Positions 24,480 through 31,861 of a DNA stretch of 31,861 nt are shown here, piece after piece. Source of the stretch: PNAI01 sp964575715 (lineage in GTDB: Bacteria > Pseudomonadota > Alphaproteobacteria > Rhizobiales > Xanthobacteraceae); NCBI GenBank assembly GCA_964575715.1, contig CAZNSG010000036.1, positions 1 to 31,861 of the forward strand, given 5' to 3'. The notes below the pieces were generated by a model that was given only the letters and a program-made list of their open reading frames with translations, did not search any database and was not told where the DNA came from. The position numbers and the translations under genes are program-made. Numbering within the stretch: position 1 is the first letter of the stretch; each line of letters opens with the position of its first letter.

Positions 24480-27400
24480 CTAACTGCCCGCCTTGCCATA
24501 CCCCCCCGCCGTCGGCGTCTGGATGACGATGGCTTCGCCGGCCTCGAGCACGGTGGCGTCGCAACCCTGTAGCTTTTCGATCCGGCCATCCTTGCGGCGC
24601 ACGGAATTTTCGCCCACCTGGCCGTTGCCGCCGCCGGCCAGACCAAACGGCGGCACGCGGCGGTGGCCCGACAAAATGGTGCACTCCATTTTTTCCAGAA
24701 ATCTGATGGTGCGGCGGACGCCGTCGCCCGCATTCCATTTGCCGCGCCCGCCGGAATTTATGCGGATGTGAAAATCCTCCAGCAGCACTGGATAGCGGAA
24801 CTCCAGCACCTCCGGATCGGTGAGCCGCGTATTCGTCATGTGCGTGTGCACGGCGTCGGTGCCGGGAAAGCCGGGACCGGCCGGCGAGCCCGAGCAGATC
24901 GTCTCGTAATACTGGTATTTGTCGTTGCCGAAGTTGAGATTGTTCATGCTGCCTTGCGCGGCGGCCAGCGCACCGAGCGCGCCGAACAGCGCATCGGTGA
25001 CCGCTTGCGAGGTTTCCACGTTGCCGGCGACCACGGCGGCGGGATATTCCGGCGACAGCATGGAGCGCTTGGGAATGACGATGTTGATCGGCCGCAGGCA
25101 GCCGGCGTTCATCGGGATGTCGTCGTCCACCATCACGCGAAACACATAGAGCACGGCGGCGCGCGCCACCGGCTCGGGCGCGTTGAAATTGGTAGTCTGC
25201 TGCGGCGAGGTGCCGGTGAAATCGACCGTGGCCTCGCGCCTCGATTTGTCGACGCTGATTTTCACCTTGATGAAGGTGCCCTGGTCCATCTCGTAGCAAA
25301 ACGCGCTGTCGTGCAGCCGGTCGATCACGCGGCGCACGCTTTCCGCGGCATTGTCCTGCACATGCCGCATGTAGGCCTTCACCACCGGAAGCGTGAAATG
25401 CGCCACCATCTTGCGCAGCTCGTGCGTGCCTTTTTCGTTCGCCGCGATCTGGGCTTTGAGATCGTTGACGTTCTGCAGCGGATTGCGCGCCGGATATATT
25501 GCGCCGGTCAGCGCCGCATAAATCTCGCGCTCGCGGAAACGCCCGCGGTCGACCAGCTTGAAGTTGTCCATATAGACGCCTTCCTGCTCGATCGTGGTGG
25601 CGTTGGGCGACATCGAGCCGGGCGAGATACCGCCCACATCGGCGTGGTGGCCGCGCGAGGCCACCCAGAATAGGATTTTCGGCGTCATCCTGAGGTGCGC
25701 GCCGCCCTTCGAGGCTCGCGTCGCTCGCACCTCAGGGTGACGGCGCGCCTCGAAGGATGATGTATCGAACACCGGCGTGCATACGGTGATGTCGGGCAAA
25801 TGCGTGCCGCCGTTATAGGGCGCGTTGATGGCATAGACATCGCCCGGCCGGATGCGGCCGCGGTTATCCCGGATGACGGTCTCGACTGAGCGATCCATGG
25901 AGCCGAGATGCACCGGCATGTGCGGCGCGTTGGCCACCAGCGTGCCCGCGCCGTCAAACAAAGCGCAGGAGAAATCGAGCCGCTCCTTGATGTTGACCGA
26001 GTAGGCGGTGTTCTGCAGCGCGACCCCCATCTGCTCGGCGATCGACATGAACAGATTGTTGAACACTTCGAGCATCACCGGATCGGCTTTGGTGCCGATG
26101 GCGCTCTGCCGCTTGATCGGCACGATGCGCGCGAGGATGAGGTGATTTTTTGCGGTGATCTCGGCTCGCCAGCCGTCCTCGACCACGACGGTCTGATGCG
26201 GCTCGACGATGATGGCGGGCCCCTTGACCTTGTGGCCGGGCTCAAGCTGCTCGCGCGTGTAGACGGATGCCTCATGCCAGCGGCCAGAGGAAAAAAATTT
26301 AGTCCGGCGGGCAGGGGAGGGCAGCTTTGCGCGTGTTATCTTGAAAGTCCGCTCGCGGAACTTCCCCCCGCCGCCGATGGCCTCGACCGATACCGCTTCG
26401 AGCACCAGCTCCTTCTTGCGGTCGATGAATCCAAAGCGCGCCTTGTGGGCGCGCTCGAACGCTTTTTTCATTGTCGCGAGTGGCACGATCTTCACCTCCC
26501 CCTGGAGGGGGGAGGTCGCCCGCCGTAGCCCGAAGGGCGAAGGCGTGGCGGGAGGGGGTGATTTTCTTCCGCTACGCTTTTGCTTCACCCCACCCCGGCT
26601 CGCCGCTGAGACGCGGCTCGATAGCCGATGCTTCGCATCGGCGTCTTTGCCTTTAAAGACGGCGGCCGGAGGCCGCCTTTGCCCTCCCCCTCCAGGGGAG
26701 GGTGAAGCAGTGCCTGCACCCACCACCAGCGCCGTGTCGGTGCCGGCGTAGCGGATATGCGCGCGCATTATCACAGCGATCTTTGCGGACGGCACACCTT
26801 GGCTTGCGACTTCCGCCTGGGCAATCTTGCCCAGATCGCCGCCGATGCGTTTCATCGCGGCCAGCGCCTTTGTTCCGAACGGCTCCTCGATCGCTTGCTG
26901 ACGGGTGGCGCGCACATCGGCGAGGCCCATGCCGTAGGCGGAAAGCAGCGACGAGAACGGGTGGATCAACACCTTGCTCATGCCGAGCGCATCGGCGACC
27001 AGGCAGGCATGCTGGCCGCCGGCGCCGCCAAAGCAATTGAGCGCGTAGCGCGTCACATCGTAGCCGCGCTGCACCGAGATTTTCTTGATCGCGTTTGCCA
27101 TGTTCTCGACCGCGATCTTGATGAAGCCGTCGGCCACTTCCTCGGCGCTGCGGCCGTCGCCGATTTCGCGCGCCAACGTAGCAAAGCCCTCGCGCACGGC
27201 GCGCGCATCCAGCGGCAAATTCTGCGCGGGTCCAAATATTTTCGGAAAGAAATCGGCAATGAGCTTACCCACCATCACGTTCGCATCGGTCACCGCAAGC
27301 GGCCCGCCGCGGCGATAGCACTTCGGCCCCGGATTGGCCGCCGCCGAATCCGGCCCGACGCGAAAGCGCGCGCCGTCGAAATGCAGGATCGAGCCGCCGC

Positions 27401-28580
27401 CCGCCGCCACCGTATGGATCAGCATCATCGGCGCGCGCATGCGCACGCCGGCGACTTCCGTTTCGAACGCGCGCTCATATTCGCCGTCGAAATGCGACAC
27501 ATCCGTTGAGGTGCCGCCCATATCAAAACCGATCAGCCGCACAAAGCCCGCGGCGCGGCCGGTCTCGGCCATGCCGACCACGCCGCCCGCGGGACCCGAC
27601 AGGATCGCATCCTTGCCTTGGAACAATTCCGCCGCCGTAAGCCCGCCCGACGACATCATGAACATCAGGCGGATGGTGTCGGCCGCTTGCTCCGCTTCAC
27701 CTCCCCCTGGAGGGGGGAGGTCGCCGCGCGCAGCGCGGCGGGTGGGGGTGATCTCTTGGCTTTGCCGTTCACCCCACCCCGGCCGCTTCGCGGCCGACCC
27801 TCCCCCTCCAGGGGAGGGTGAAGTGGAGTATGCGGCACGGCCTGTCGCTAATTCCTTCGCCACTCGCCCCACATACGCGCGCAGGATTGGCGAGAGATAG
27901 GCATCGACCACGGTCGTATCCCCGCGCCCGACCAGCTTGATCAGCGGCGAGACTTCGTGACTCACCGAGACTTGCGGAAATCCCATTTCGCGCGCGAGCG
28001 CAGCCACCGCCTGCTCGTGTGCCGGGTAGCGGTAGGCGTGCATGAACACGATTGCCACCGCCTTGATGCCGTCGGCTTGCGCTTGCGCAAGATCCCGCCG
28101 CACCGCGGCAAGCTTGGGCAGCAGCTCCACGCTGCCGTCCGCGCGCACGCGCTCGGCAACCTCGGCCACGCGCTCGTAAAGCATCTCTGGTTTGATGATG
28201 TGGCGCGCAAAAATTTTGGGCCGCGCCTGATAGCCGATGCGCAGCGCGTCGCGGAAGCCTTTGGTGATGAGCAGCAGCGTGCGCTCGCCCTTGCGCTCCA
28301 AGAGCGCGTTGGTCGCGACCGTGGTGCCCATCTTCACAGCGCCGATCAGACCCGGCGGGATTGGAGCCCCTTTTTGCAGTCCAAGCAGGTTGCGGATGCC
28401 CTGCACCGCGGCGTCGCCATAGGCTTCTGGATTTTCCGACAGCAGCTTATGCGCGACCAGCCGGCCGTCAGGCTGCCGGCCCACCACGTCGGTAAACGTG
28501 CCGCCGCGGTCGATCCAGAAGTCCCATGTGCCGTTGGCGGTACTCTTGGCGGTGCTGCCGGCTGGGTTGCGTTGCGCCAT
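24480..28580 (-). CDS. Fused hydantoinase/5-oxoprolinase (HyuA-HyuB) with three in-frame repeat inserts
   Basis: A 1366-residue fusion of HyuA (ATP-binding) and HyuB, the layout of ATP-dependent 5-oxoprolinase, which opens 5-oxoproline to glutamate; hydantoin-like substrates are equally possible. HyuA starts with FWIDRGGTFTDVV (residues about 21-33, phosphate-binding) and has GFDMGGTSTDVSHFDGEYER and SSGGLTAAELFQGKDAILSG. HyuB begins near residue 825 (MLEVFNNLFMSIAEQMG) and has PHMPVHLGSMDRSVE, NGGTHLPDITVCTPVFD, ASRGHHADVGGISPGSM and GGRGKWNAGDG. The start at 28580 fits family N-termini; the open frame to 28700 adds nothing recognisable. Usual length is about 1200, and three palindromic repeats account for most of the excess (residues about 253-296, 625-697 and 940-966). 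All keep the frame. A GC hairpin follows the stop. Confidence 0.9.
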   Translation of the reverse strand: MAQRNPAGSTAKSTANGTWDFWIDRGGTFTDVVGRQPDGRLVAHKLLSENPEAYGDAAVQGIRNLLGLQKGAPIPPGLIGAVKMGTTVATNALLERKGERTLLLITKGFRDALRIGYQARPKIFARHIIKPEMLYERVAEVAERVRADGSVELLPKLAAVRRDLAQAQADGIKAVAIVFMHAYRYPAHEQAVAALAREMGFPQVSVSHEVSPLIKLVGRGDTTVVDAYLSPILRAYVGRVAKELATGRAAYSTSPSPGGGGSAAKRPGWGERQSQEITPTRRAARGDLPPPGGGEAEQAADTIRLMFMMSSGGLTAAELFQGKDAILSGPAGGVVGMAETGRAAGFVRLIGFDMGGTSTDVSHFDGEYERAFETEVAGVRMRAPMMLIHTVAAGGGSILHFDGARFRVGPDSAAANPGPKCYRRGGPLAVTDANVMVGKLIADFFPKIFGPAQNLPLDARAVREGFATLAREIGDGRSAEEVADGFIKIAVENMANAIKKISVQRGYDVTRYALNCFGGAGGQHACLVADALGMSKVLIHPFSSLLSAYGMGLADVRATRQQAIEEPFGTKALAAMKRIGGDLGKIAQAEVASQGVPSAKIAVIMRAHIRYAGTDTALVVGAGTASPSPGGGGQRRPPAAVFKGKDADAKHRLSSRVSAASRGGVKQKRSGRKSPPPATPSPFGLRRATSPLQGEVKIVPLATMKKAFERAHKARFGFIDRKKELVLEAVSVEAIGGGGKFRERTFKITRAKLPSPARRTKFFSSGRWHEASVYTREQLEPGHKVKGPAIIVEPHQTVVVEDGWRAEITAKNHLILARIVPIKRQSAIGTKADPVMLEVFNNLFMSIAEQMGVALQNTAYSVNIKERLDFSCALFDGAGTLVANAPHMPVHLGSMDRSVETVIRDNRGRIRPGDVYAINAPYNGGTHLPDITVCTPVFDTSSFEARRHPEVRATRASKGGAHLRMTPKILFWVASRGHHADVGGISPGSMSPNATTIEQEGVYMDNFKLVDRGRFREREIYAALTGAIYPARNPLQNVNDLKAQIAANEKGTHELRKMVAHFTLPVVKAYMRHVQDNAAESVRRVIDRLHDSAFCYEMDQGTFIKVKISVDKSRREATVDFTGTSPQQTTNFNAPEPVARAAVLYVFRVMVDDDIPMNAGCLRPINIVIPKRSMLSPEYPAAVVAGNVETSQAVTDALFGALGALAAAQGSMNNLNFGNDKYQYYETICSGSPAGPGFPGTDAVHTHMTNTRLTDPEVLEFRYPVLLEDFHIRINSGGRGKWNAGDGVRRTIRFLEKMECTILSGHRRVPPFGLAGGGNGQVGENSVRRKDGRIEKLQGCDATVLEAGEAIVIQTPTAGGYGKAGS
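25684..25763. repeat. CTGAGGTGCG-type repeat inserted in frame in the HyuB part
   Basis: Ends CATCCTGAGGTGCGCGCCG and CGGCGCGCCTCGAAGGATG are partly complementary, with an internal CGAGGCTCGCGTCGCTCG hairpin. It is related to the repeats at 1861-1980 (CTGAGG and CTCGAAGGATGA ends). It codes for SSFEARRHPEVRATRASKGG and a few further residues between TPVFD and ILFWVASRGHHAD, where the family has only a short loop. Confidence 0.8.
26490..26707. repeat. GC-rich palindromic repeat in frame in the HyuA part, second copy
   Basis: The ends CTTCACCTCCCCCTGGAGG and CCTCCAGGGGAGGGTGAAG (approximately) are inverted. Inside are hairpins GCCGATGC/GCATCGGC (26624-26642), GTCTTT/AAAGAC (26643-26660) and GGCGGCC/GGCCGCC (26661-26677). 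It adds about 73 codons rich in Pro, Arg, Ser and Gly between ALVVGAGT and the ATMKKAFERAHKARFGF segment, which are close together in ordinary HyuA. Confidence 0.88.
27695..27823. repeat. GC-rich palindromic repeat in frame in the HyuA part, first copy
   Basis: The 129-bp element begins CTTCACCTCCCCCTGGAGG and ends CCAGGGGAGGGTGAAG. The inner hairpins are CGCCGCGC/GCGCGGCG and GGCCGCTTCGCGGCC. 129 is exactly 43 codons. It codes for SPSPGGGG..., TPTRRAARG and LPPPGGGE between KELATGRAAYS and AADTIRLMFMMSSGG. Confidence 0.9.
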
Positions 28581-28765
28581 TGATCCGTTCCCGTGACCGC
28601 ACCGCTTGCAACAGGTAGCAGGAAGGCGCGATGTTACTTTTTCGCGGTTCCGGGCGATCACCAATAAGGATGATCTAGCGGCATCGGCTGGGACCGCCAA
28701 GAAGGGAATCGGACCATCGGGACCGTCGCTTGGTCACTGCCAGCAATATCGTAAGGACTCAAACA

Positions 28766-29641
28766 ATGAAAATCGTGGGTTTTGAAGCGCAAGGACAATT
28801 AAGACTGGGCGCGGTCGAGGGCGACCAGGTGGTAGATCTCCAAGCGGTCGATGCAAATCTCCCCGGCGATCTCGCGGAAGTGCTTGCCAGGACCAACGGC
28901 GACTTAAAGCCGCTTGCCGAGCTTGCCAAGAAAGCGCAGGCCACCGCGCGCCGGCCGCTCAAGGGGCTTAAATTCGGTCTGCCGGTGGCGCGTCCGGGCA
29001 AGGTCGTCTGTCTCGGGCTCAACTACCTCGAACACGTCAAGGAAGGCAGCCAGCGCGACAATATACCGAAGTTCCCTACCATCTTCATGCGCGGCAATAC
29101 TTCGCTCGTACCGCACGAAAGTCCGATCATCCGGCCCAAGGTGTCGGAGACGCTCGACTACGAAGCCGAGCTGATCTTCGTCATCGGCAAGCGCGCCAAG
29201 CACCTGACCATGGCGAACGCGACATCCTGCATCGCCGGCTATTCTTGCGGCAACGAAGGTTCGGTGCGCGAGTTCCAGCGCAAGACCTCGCAATGGGACA
29301 TGGGCAAGAATTTCGACCGCACCGGCGGCTTCGGACCATGGCTGGTGACGTCTGACGATCTGCCCGATGGCGGCAAGGGATTGAAGATACAGAGCAGACT
29401 CAACGGCCAGGTCATGCAGTCGGACAATACCGACAACATGATGTTCCCCGTGGCCGAAACGCTCGTCTACGTCACCCAGGGGATTACACTTGAGCCGGGC
29501 GACGTCGTGTTCACCGGCACGCCCTCGGGCGTCGGTCATGCGCGCAAGCCCAATCCGGTGTGGATGAAGCCGGGCGACGTCTGCGAAATCGAAATCGAGC
29601 GCGTCGGTATCTTGCGCAATCCCATTGCGGACGAAAAATAA
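28766..29641 (+). CDS. Fumarylacetoacetate hydrolase (FAH) family protein
   Basis: A 291-residue protein of the FAH superfamily, metal-dependent hydrolases, decarboxylases or isomerases in catabolism of aromatic and oxo-acid compounds. It carries VVCLGLNYLEHVKEG, FPTIFMRGNTSL, TLDYEAELIFVIGKRAKHL (Glu/Asp metal ligands), GYSCGNEGSVREFQ, WDMGKNFDRTGGFGPWLVTS and GDVVFTGTPSGVGHARKPNP. The start at 28766 has AAGGA eight bases upstream; the frame to 28730 is unsupported. It lies divergent from hyuAB with about 185 bases between and upstream of the ABC genes. The substrate cannot be told. Confidence 0.93.
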   Translation: MKIVGFEAQGQLRLGAVEGDQVVDLQAVDANLPGDLAEVLARTNGDLKPLAELAKKAQATARRPLKGLKFGLPVARPGKVVCLGLNYLEHVKEGSQRDNIPKFPTIFMRGNTSLVPHESPIIRPKVSETLDYEAELIFVIGKRAKHLTMANATSCIAGYSCGNEGSVREFQRKTSQWDMGKNFDRTGGFGPWLVTSDDLPDGGKGLKIQSRLNGQVMQSDNTDNMMFPVAETLVYVTQGITLEPGDVVFTGTPSGVGHARKPNPVWMKPGDVCEIEIERVGILRNPIADEK

Positions 29642-29767
29642 TCCTCCGCGTCGTATCGCTCGCTTGCCGAGAAGGGGGCCACCTTGACGCGGGCCGCTCG
29701 ATTTCCGCCCGCCCGCGAAAATGCTAGCCTGGTTAGACGTTGACACGCGGAACCTTTGACCCCGATC

Positions 29768-30595
29768 ATGCAACAGCCGCGCGCCGTGACTGGCATTGCC
29801 GCCGCGCCGGATGCGCAAGGCTCCGGCGCTTTGCCGCTTGTTCGGGCAAACGGCGTGACGCTGCAATACAAGACGCCCGATCATCTGGTCACCGCCACCT
29901 ACCGGGTGAGCTTCGATATCTTTCCCGCCGAGCGCTATGTCATCCTCGGGCCGTCCGGCTGCGGCAAATCCACCATCCTCAAGGCGATCGCCGGCTTTAT
30001 CAAACCGGTCGAAGGCGAGATTCTGCTTAAGAGCAAGCCGGTCACCGGATCCGGGCCCGACCGGCTGATGGTCTTTCAGGAGTTCGACCAGCTGCTGCCG
30101 TGGAAAACGGTGCTCGGCAACGTCATGTTCCCGATGATCGAAAACGCTATTCCGCGCGCCGAGGCCGAAAAGCGCGCGCGCGAGGCCATTGCCAAGGTCA
30201 ACCTGGTCGATTTCACCGACGCCTATCCGCACATGCTTTCGGGCGGCATGAAGCAGCGCTGCGCCATCGCGCGCGCCATGGCCATGAAGCCCGACGTGCT
30301 GATGATGGATGAGCCCTATGCCGCGCTCGATGCGCTCACCCGCCGCAAGATGCAGGACGAGCTGCTTCAGCTCTGGGATGACATTCGCTTCACGCTGGTA
30401 TTTGTCACCCATTCGATCGAGGAGGCCGTCATCCTCGGCTCGCGCATTCTGGTGCTCTCGCCGCATCCCGGCCAGGTGCGCGCCGAACTCAACAGCCCGG
30501 GCTTTGCCTACGACGCCCGCAGCGGCGCGGCCTTTCAAGAGCTAGTGCAGAAAATCAGCCGCATGCTGTTCGGCGACCGCGCCGGAACCAATTGA
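29768..30595 (+). CDS. ABC transporter ATP-binding protein, nitrate/sulfonate/taurine type (SsuB/TauB-like)
   Basis: A 275-residue ABC ATPase with Walker A GPSGCGKST, Q-loop VFQEFDQLLPW, signature LSGGMKQR, Walker B VLMMDEPYAALD and H-loop FVTHSIEEAV. The QEFDQLLPWKTVLGNV segment is typical of the SsuB/TauB/NrtD group, which energises import of sulfonates, taurine, nitrate or thiamine precursors. ATG 29768 is chosen over an upstream TTG at 29756. The permease gene follows after 12 bases. No periplasmic binding protein of the matching NMT1/SsuA type is seen next to it. Confidence 0.93.
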   Translation: MQQPRAVTGIAAAPDAQGSGALPLVRANGVTLQYKTPDHLVTATYRVSFDIFPAERYVILGPSGCGKSTILKAIAGFIKPVEGEILLKSKPVTGSGPDRLMVFQEFDQLLPWKTVLGNVMFPMIENAIPRAEAEKRAREAIAKVNLVDFTDAYPHMLSGGMKQRCAIARAMAMKPDVLMMDEPYAALDALTRRKMQDELLQLWDDIRFTLVFVTHSIEEAVILGSRILVLSPHPGQVRAELNSPGFAYDARSGAAFQELVQKISRMLFGDRAGTN

Positions 30596-30607
30596 CGGAG
30601 CTTCGAG

Positions 30608-31495
30608 ATGTCCGACACCGCAGTCAAAATCACGCCATTCGTGCGGCGCGAATACATGCACGAGGTTCAGGTGCTGGCGAGCATCGGCGAGGTGACTCGC
30701 GCATTGCCGCTCGCGGAGCGGCTGTGGAATACCGCCGCGTTGCGGCGCATCTTCATCTTGATCCTGCTCGCGGCTTGTTGGGAGGCCTATGCGCGATTTG
30801 CTGCAAATCCGCTACTGTTCCCGACCTTCAGCGATACCATGGACGCGTGGTGGAGCGGCATCGTCTCCGGCGTGATCCCGGCGCGGCTCTGGGTGACCTT
30901 GCGCACGCTGGTGATGGGCTATGCGCTCGGTCTCGTGCTTGCGGCAGTGTTCGTGACCCTCGCGGTGTCGACGCGCTTTGGAACCGATCTTCTGTCCACG
31001 CTCACCGCGATGTTCAATCCGTTGCCGGCGATCGCGCTGCTGCCGCTAGCACTTCTCTGGTTTGGTCTCGGCGCACCTTCGATCGTTTTCGTAATCGTCC
31101 ATTCCGTGCTGTGGGCAGTGGCGCTCAATACCCATGCCGGCTGCACGGCGGTTTCCGAGACGCTGCGCATGGCCGGTCAGACCTTCGGGCTGACGGGCTT
31201 TCGCTTTGTCGTGAAGATTTTGATGCCGGCGGCGTTTCCGGCGATCCTCTCCGGTCTCAAGATCGGTTGGGCGTTTGCCTGGCGCACGCTGATTGCGGCC
31301 GAGCTGGTATTCGGCGTTTCTTCCGGTTCGGGCGGGCTCGGCTGGTTCATCTTTGAAAACCGCAACCTGCTCGACACCGCCAACGTCTTTGCCGGCCTGC
31401 TCACGGTGATGGCCGTTGGGCTCTTGGTCGAAGGCGTGATCTTTCGTTCCATCGAGATCAAGACCATCCGGCGCTGGGGCATGCAGCACGGCTGA
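30608..31495 (+). CDS. ABC transporter permease, SsuC/TauC-like
   Basis: A 295-residue inner-membrane permease with an N-terminal cytoplasmic extension (about 45 residues) and about six spans, the first at about residues 46-60 (LRRIFILILLAACWEAYARF). The cytoplasmic coupling loop is recognisable: ETLRMAGQTFGLTGFRFVVK then ILMPAAFPAIL. LPAIALLPLALLWFGLGAPS and GWAFAWRTLIAAELVFGVSS are typical of the nitrate/sulfonate/taurine permeases. GGAG lies eight bases before the ATG. It forms an operon with the ATPase gene. Confidence 0.93.
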   Translation: MSDTAVKITPFVRREYMHEVQVLASIGEVTRALPLAERLWNTAALRRIFILILLAACWEAYARFAANPLLFPTFSDTMDAWWSGIVSGVIPARLWVTLRTLVMGYALGLVLAAVFVTLAVSTRFGTDLLSTLTAMFNPLPAIALLPLALLWFGLGAPSIVFVIVHSVLWAVALNTHAGCTAVSETLRMAGQTFGLTGFRFVVKILMPAAFPAILSGLKIGWAFAWRTLIAAELVFGVSSGSGGLGWFIFENRNLLDTANVFAGLLTVMAVGLLVEGVIFRSIEIKTIRRWGMQHG

Positions 31496-31551
31496 GGATT
31501 TGCTCTCAAAGTTTGGGGGAATCGGAGTGATGCAGCGCCCATTTAGGGTGC

Positions 31552-31557
31552 TATAAT
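31552..31557 (+). promoter_or_regulatory. Possible -10 box before the Bug-family gene
   Basis: A perfect TATAAT lies 36 bases upstream of the ATG at 31593, in the gap after the permease gene. No clear -35 box is seen at 16-18 bases. A weak stem (AGCGCCC and GGGTGCT) lies just before it. If it is a promoter, the binding-protein gene is transcribed apart from the ABC pair. Confidence 0.35.
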
Positions 31558-31592
31558 CCCCTCAACAATAACCGAAACCAGGGAGGATCAAG

Positions 31593-31861
31593 ATGACCAT
31601 TCAGCGCGCGTTCTTTGTCGTAGCGGCCCTTGCGCTGTCAGGCGCCCAGATGCCGTCCGCTTTGGCCCAGGACTGGCCCACGAGGCCGGTCCGTATTCTG
31701 ATCGGGTTTGGCGCCGGCGGCGGGACCGATGTTGCCACTCGCATCGTAGCAGACGGGCTTTCCGAGTTGCTGAAGCAGCAGTTCGTCGTCGAGAACAGAG
31801 TCGGCGCCGGCGGCACCATTGCTGGCGGTGCAGTCAAGCAGTCGCCGAATGATGGCTACAC
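31593..31861 (+). CDS. Bug/TctC-family tripartite tricarboxylate transporter binding protein, 5' part only
   Basis: The first 89 codons of an exported binding protein, cut by the window edge. A signal peptide (FFVVAALALSGAQMPSALA) is followed by QDWPTRPVRILIGFGAGGGT, DVATRIVADGLSELLKQQFV and VENRVGAGGTIAG, the hallmark N-terminus of Bug proteins. These bind carboxylates and other small organic acids, mostly as orphans, some with TctAB membrane subunits. GGGAGG lies seven bases upstream of the ATG. It follows an ABC pair that lacks its own binding protein, but Bug proteins are not usual partners of ABC permeases. Confidence 0.93.
   Translation, partial: MTIQRAFFVVAALALSGAQMPSALAQDWPTRPVRILIGFGAGGGTDVATRIVADGLSELLKQQFVVENRVGAGGTIAGGAVKQSPNDGY

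Noticed and set aside
24663..25673. A 336-codon plus-strand frame within hyuAB
   Set aside because: It is antisense to conserved HyuB sequence and has no recognisable domain or ribosome binding site.
24480..28580. Separate hyuA and hyuB genes with a start site in between
   Set aside because: One uninterrupted frame covers both domains without a stop at the border, as in fused 5-oxoprolinases.
28904..30538. A 544-codon minus-strand frame antisense to the FAH-family and ABC ATPase genes
   Set aside because: It is a shadow of two well-supported genes, has no family motif, and its composition is typical of antisense frames.

Overview
The window is about 31.9 kb of GC-rich DNA that looks like a chromosomal segment of an alphaproteobacterium of the order Hyphomicrobiales, near Bradyrhizobium, Afipia or Pseudolabrys. 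The assignment rests on gene families and their order, and on several dispersed palindromes typical of that group (GAGCATGATC-type, TCTAGAGCGC-type and CTGAGGAG-type repeats). No database was searched, so the placement is an inference. No rRNA, tRNA, CRISPR array or complete insertion sequence was seen.

Layout, left to right. (1) Minus strand: the 5' part of thiC, running off the left edge, with a consensus-like promoter and a TPP riboswitch; then a DUF4403 protein, an exported GH25 lysozyme with a repetitive tail, and a putative two-TM channel with two RCK domains and a RyR domain. (2) Minus strand, 8.4-13.4 kb: a PanE-like reductase, a GST, a four-TM protein, a TfoX-like protein, an AHSA1/SRPBCC protein and its ArsR regulator, a DUF899 thioredoxin-like protein, and TrmO. 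(3) Plus strand, 13.5-19.1 kb: a methionine operon of ArsR-methyltransferase fusion, metF and metH, behind a perfect 18-bp palindrome and ended by a hairpin terminator. (4) 19.2-24.3 kb: a 27-residue membrane peptide gene, an amidase coupled to a DUF2798 gene, an extensin-like lipoprotein, a parDE-type module with a broken toxin, and a CPBP-like membrane protein. (5) 24.5-28.6 kb, minus: a fused HyuA-HyuB hydantoinase/5-oxoprolinase. (6) 28.7-31.9 kb, plus: a FAH-family hydrolase, an SsuBC/TauBC-type ABC pair, and the start of a Bug/TctC-type binding protein that runs off the right edge.

The most unusual feature is a set of palindromic repeats inside protein-coding genes that leave the reading frame open. 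One copy of about 255 bp lies in thiC. Two GC-rich copies of the same family and one copy of a second family lie in hyuAB. Each adds a low-complexity, proline/glycine/arginine-rich segment where the families normally have a short loop. This recalls the translated palindromic elements of Rickettsia. A further inverted repeat pair sits between the TPP aptamer and the thiC ribosome binding site.

Three other points deserve attention: the RCK-RCK-RyR channel with a non-canonical pore loop and a 17-bp palindrome upstream; a 21-bp site shared by the arsR-AHSA1 operon and the DUF899 gene, suggesting a two-transcript ArsR regulon; and an IS66 OrfA-like tail on the GH25 lysozyme.
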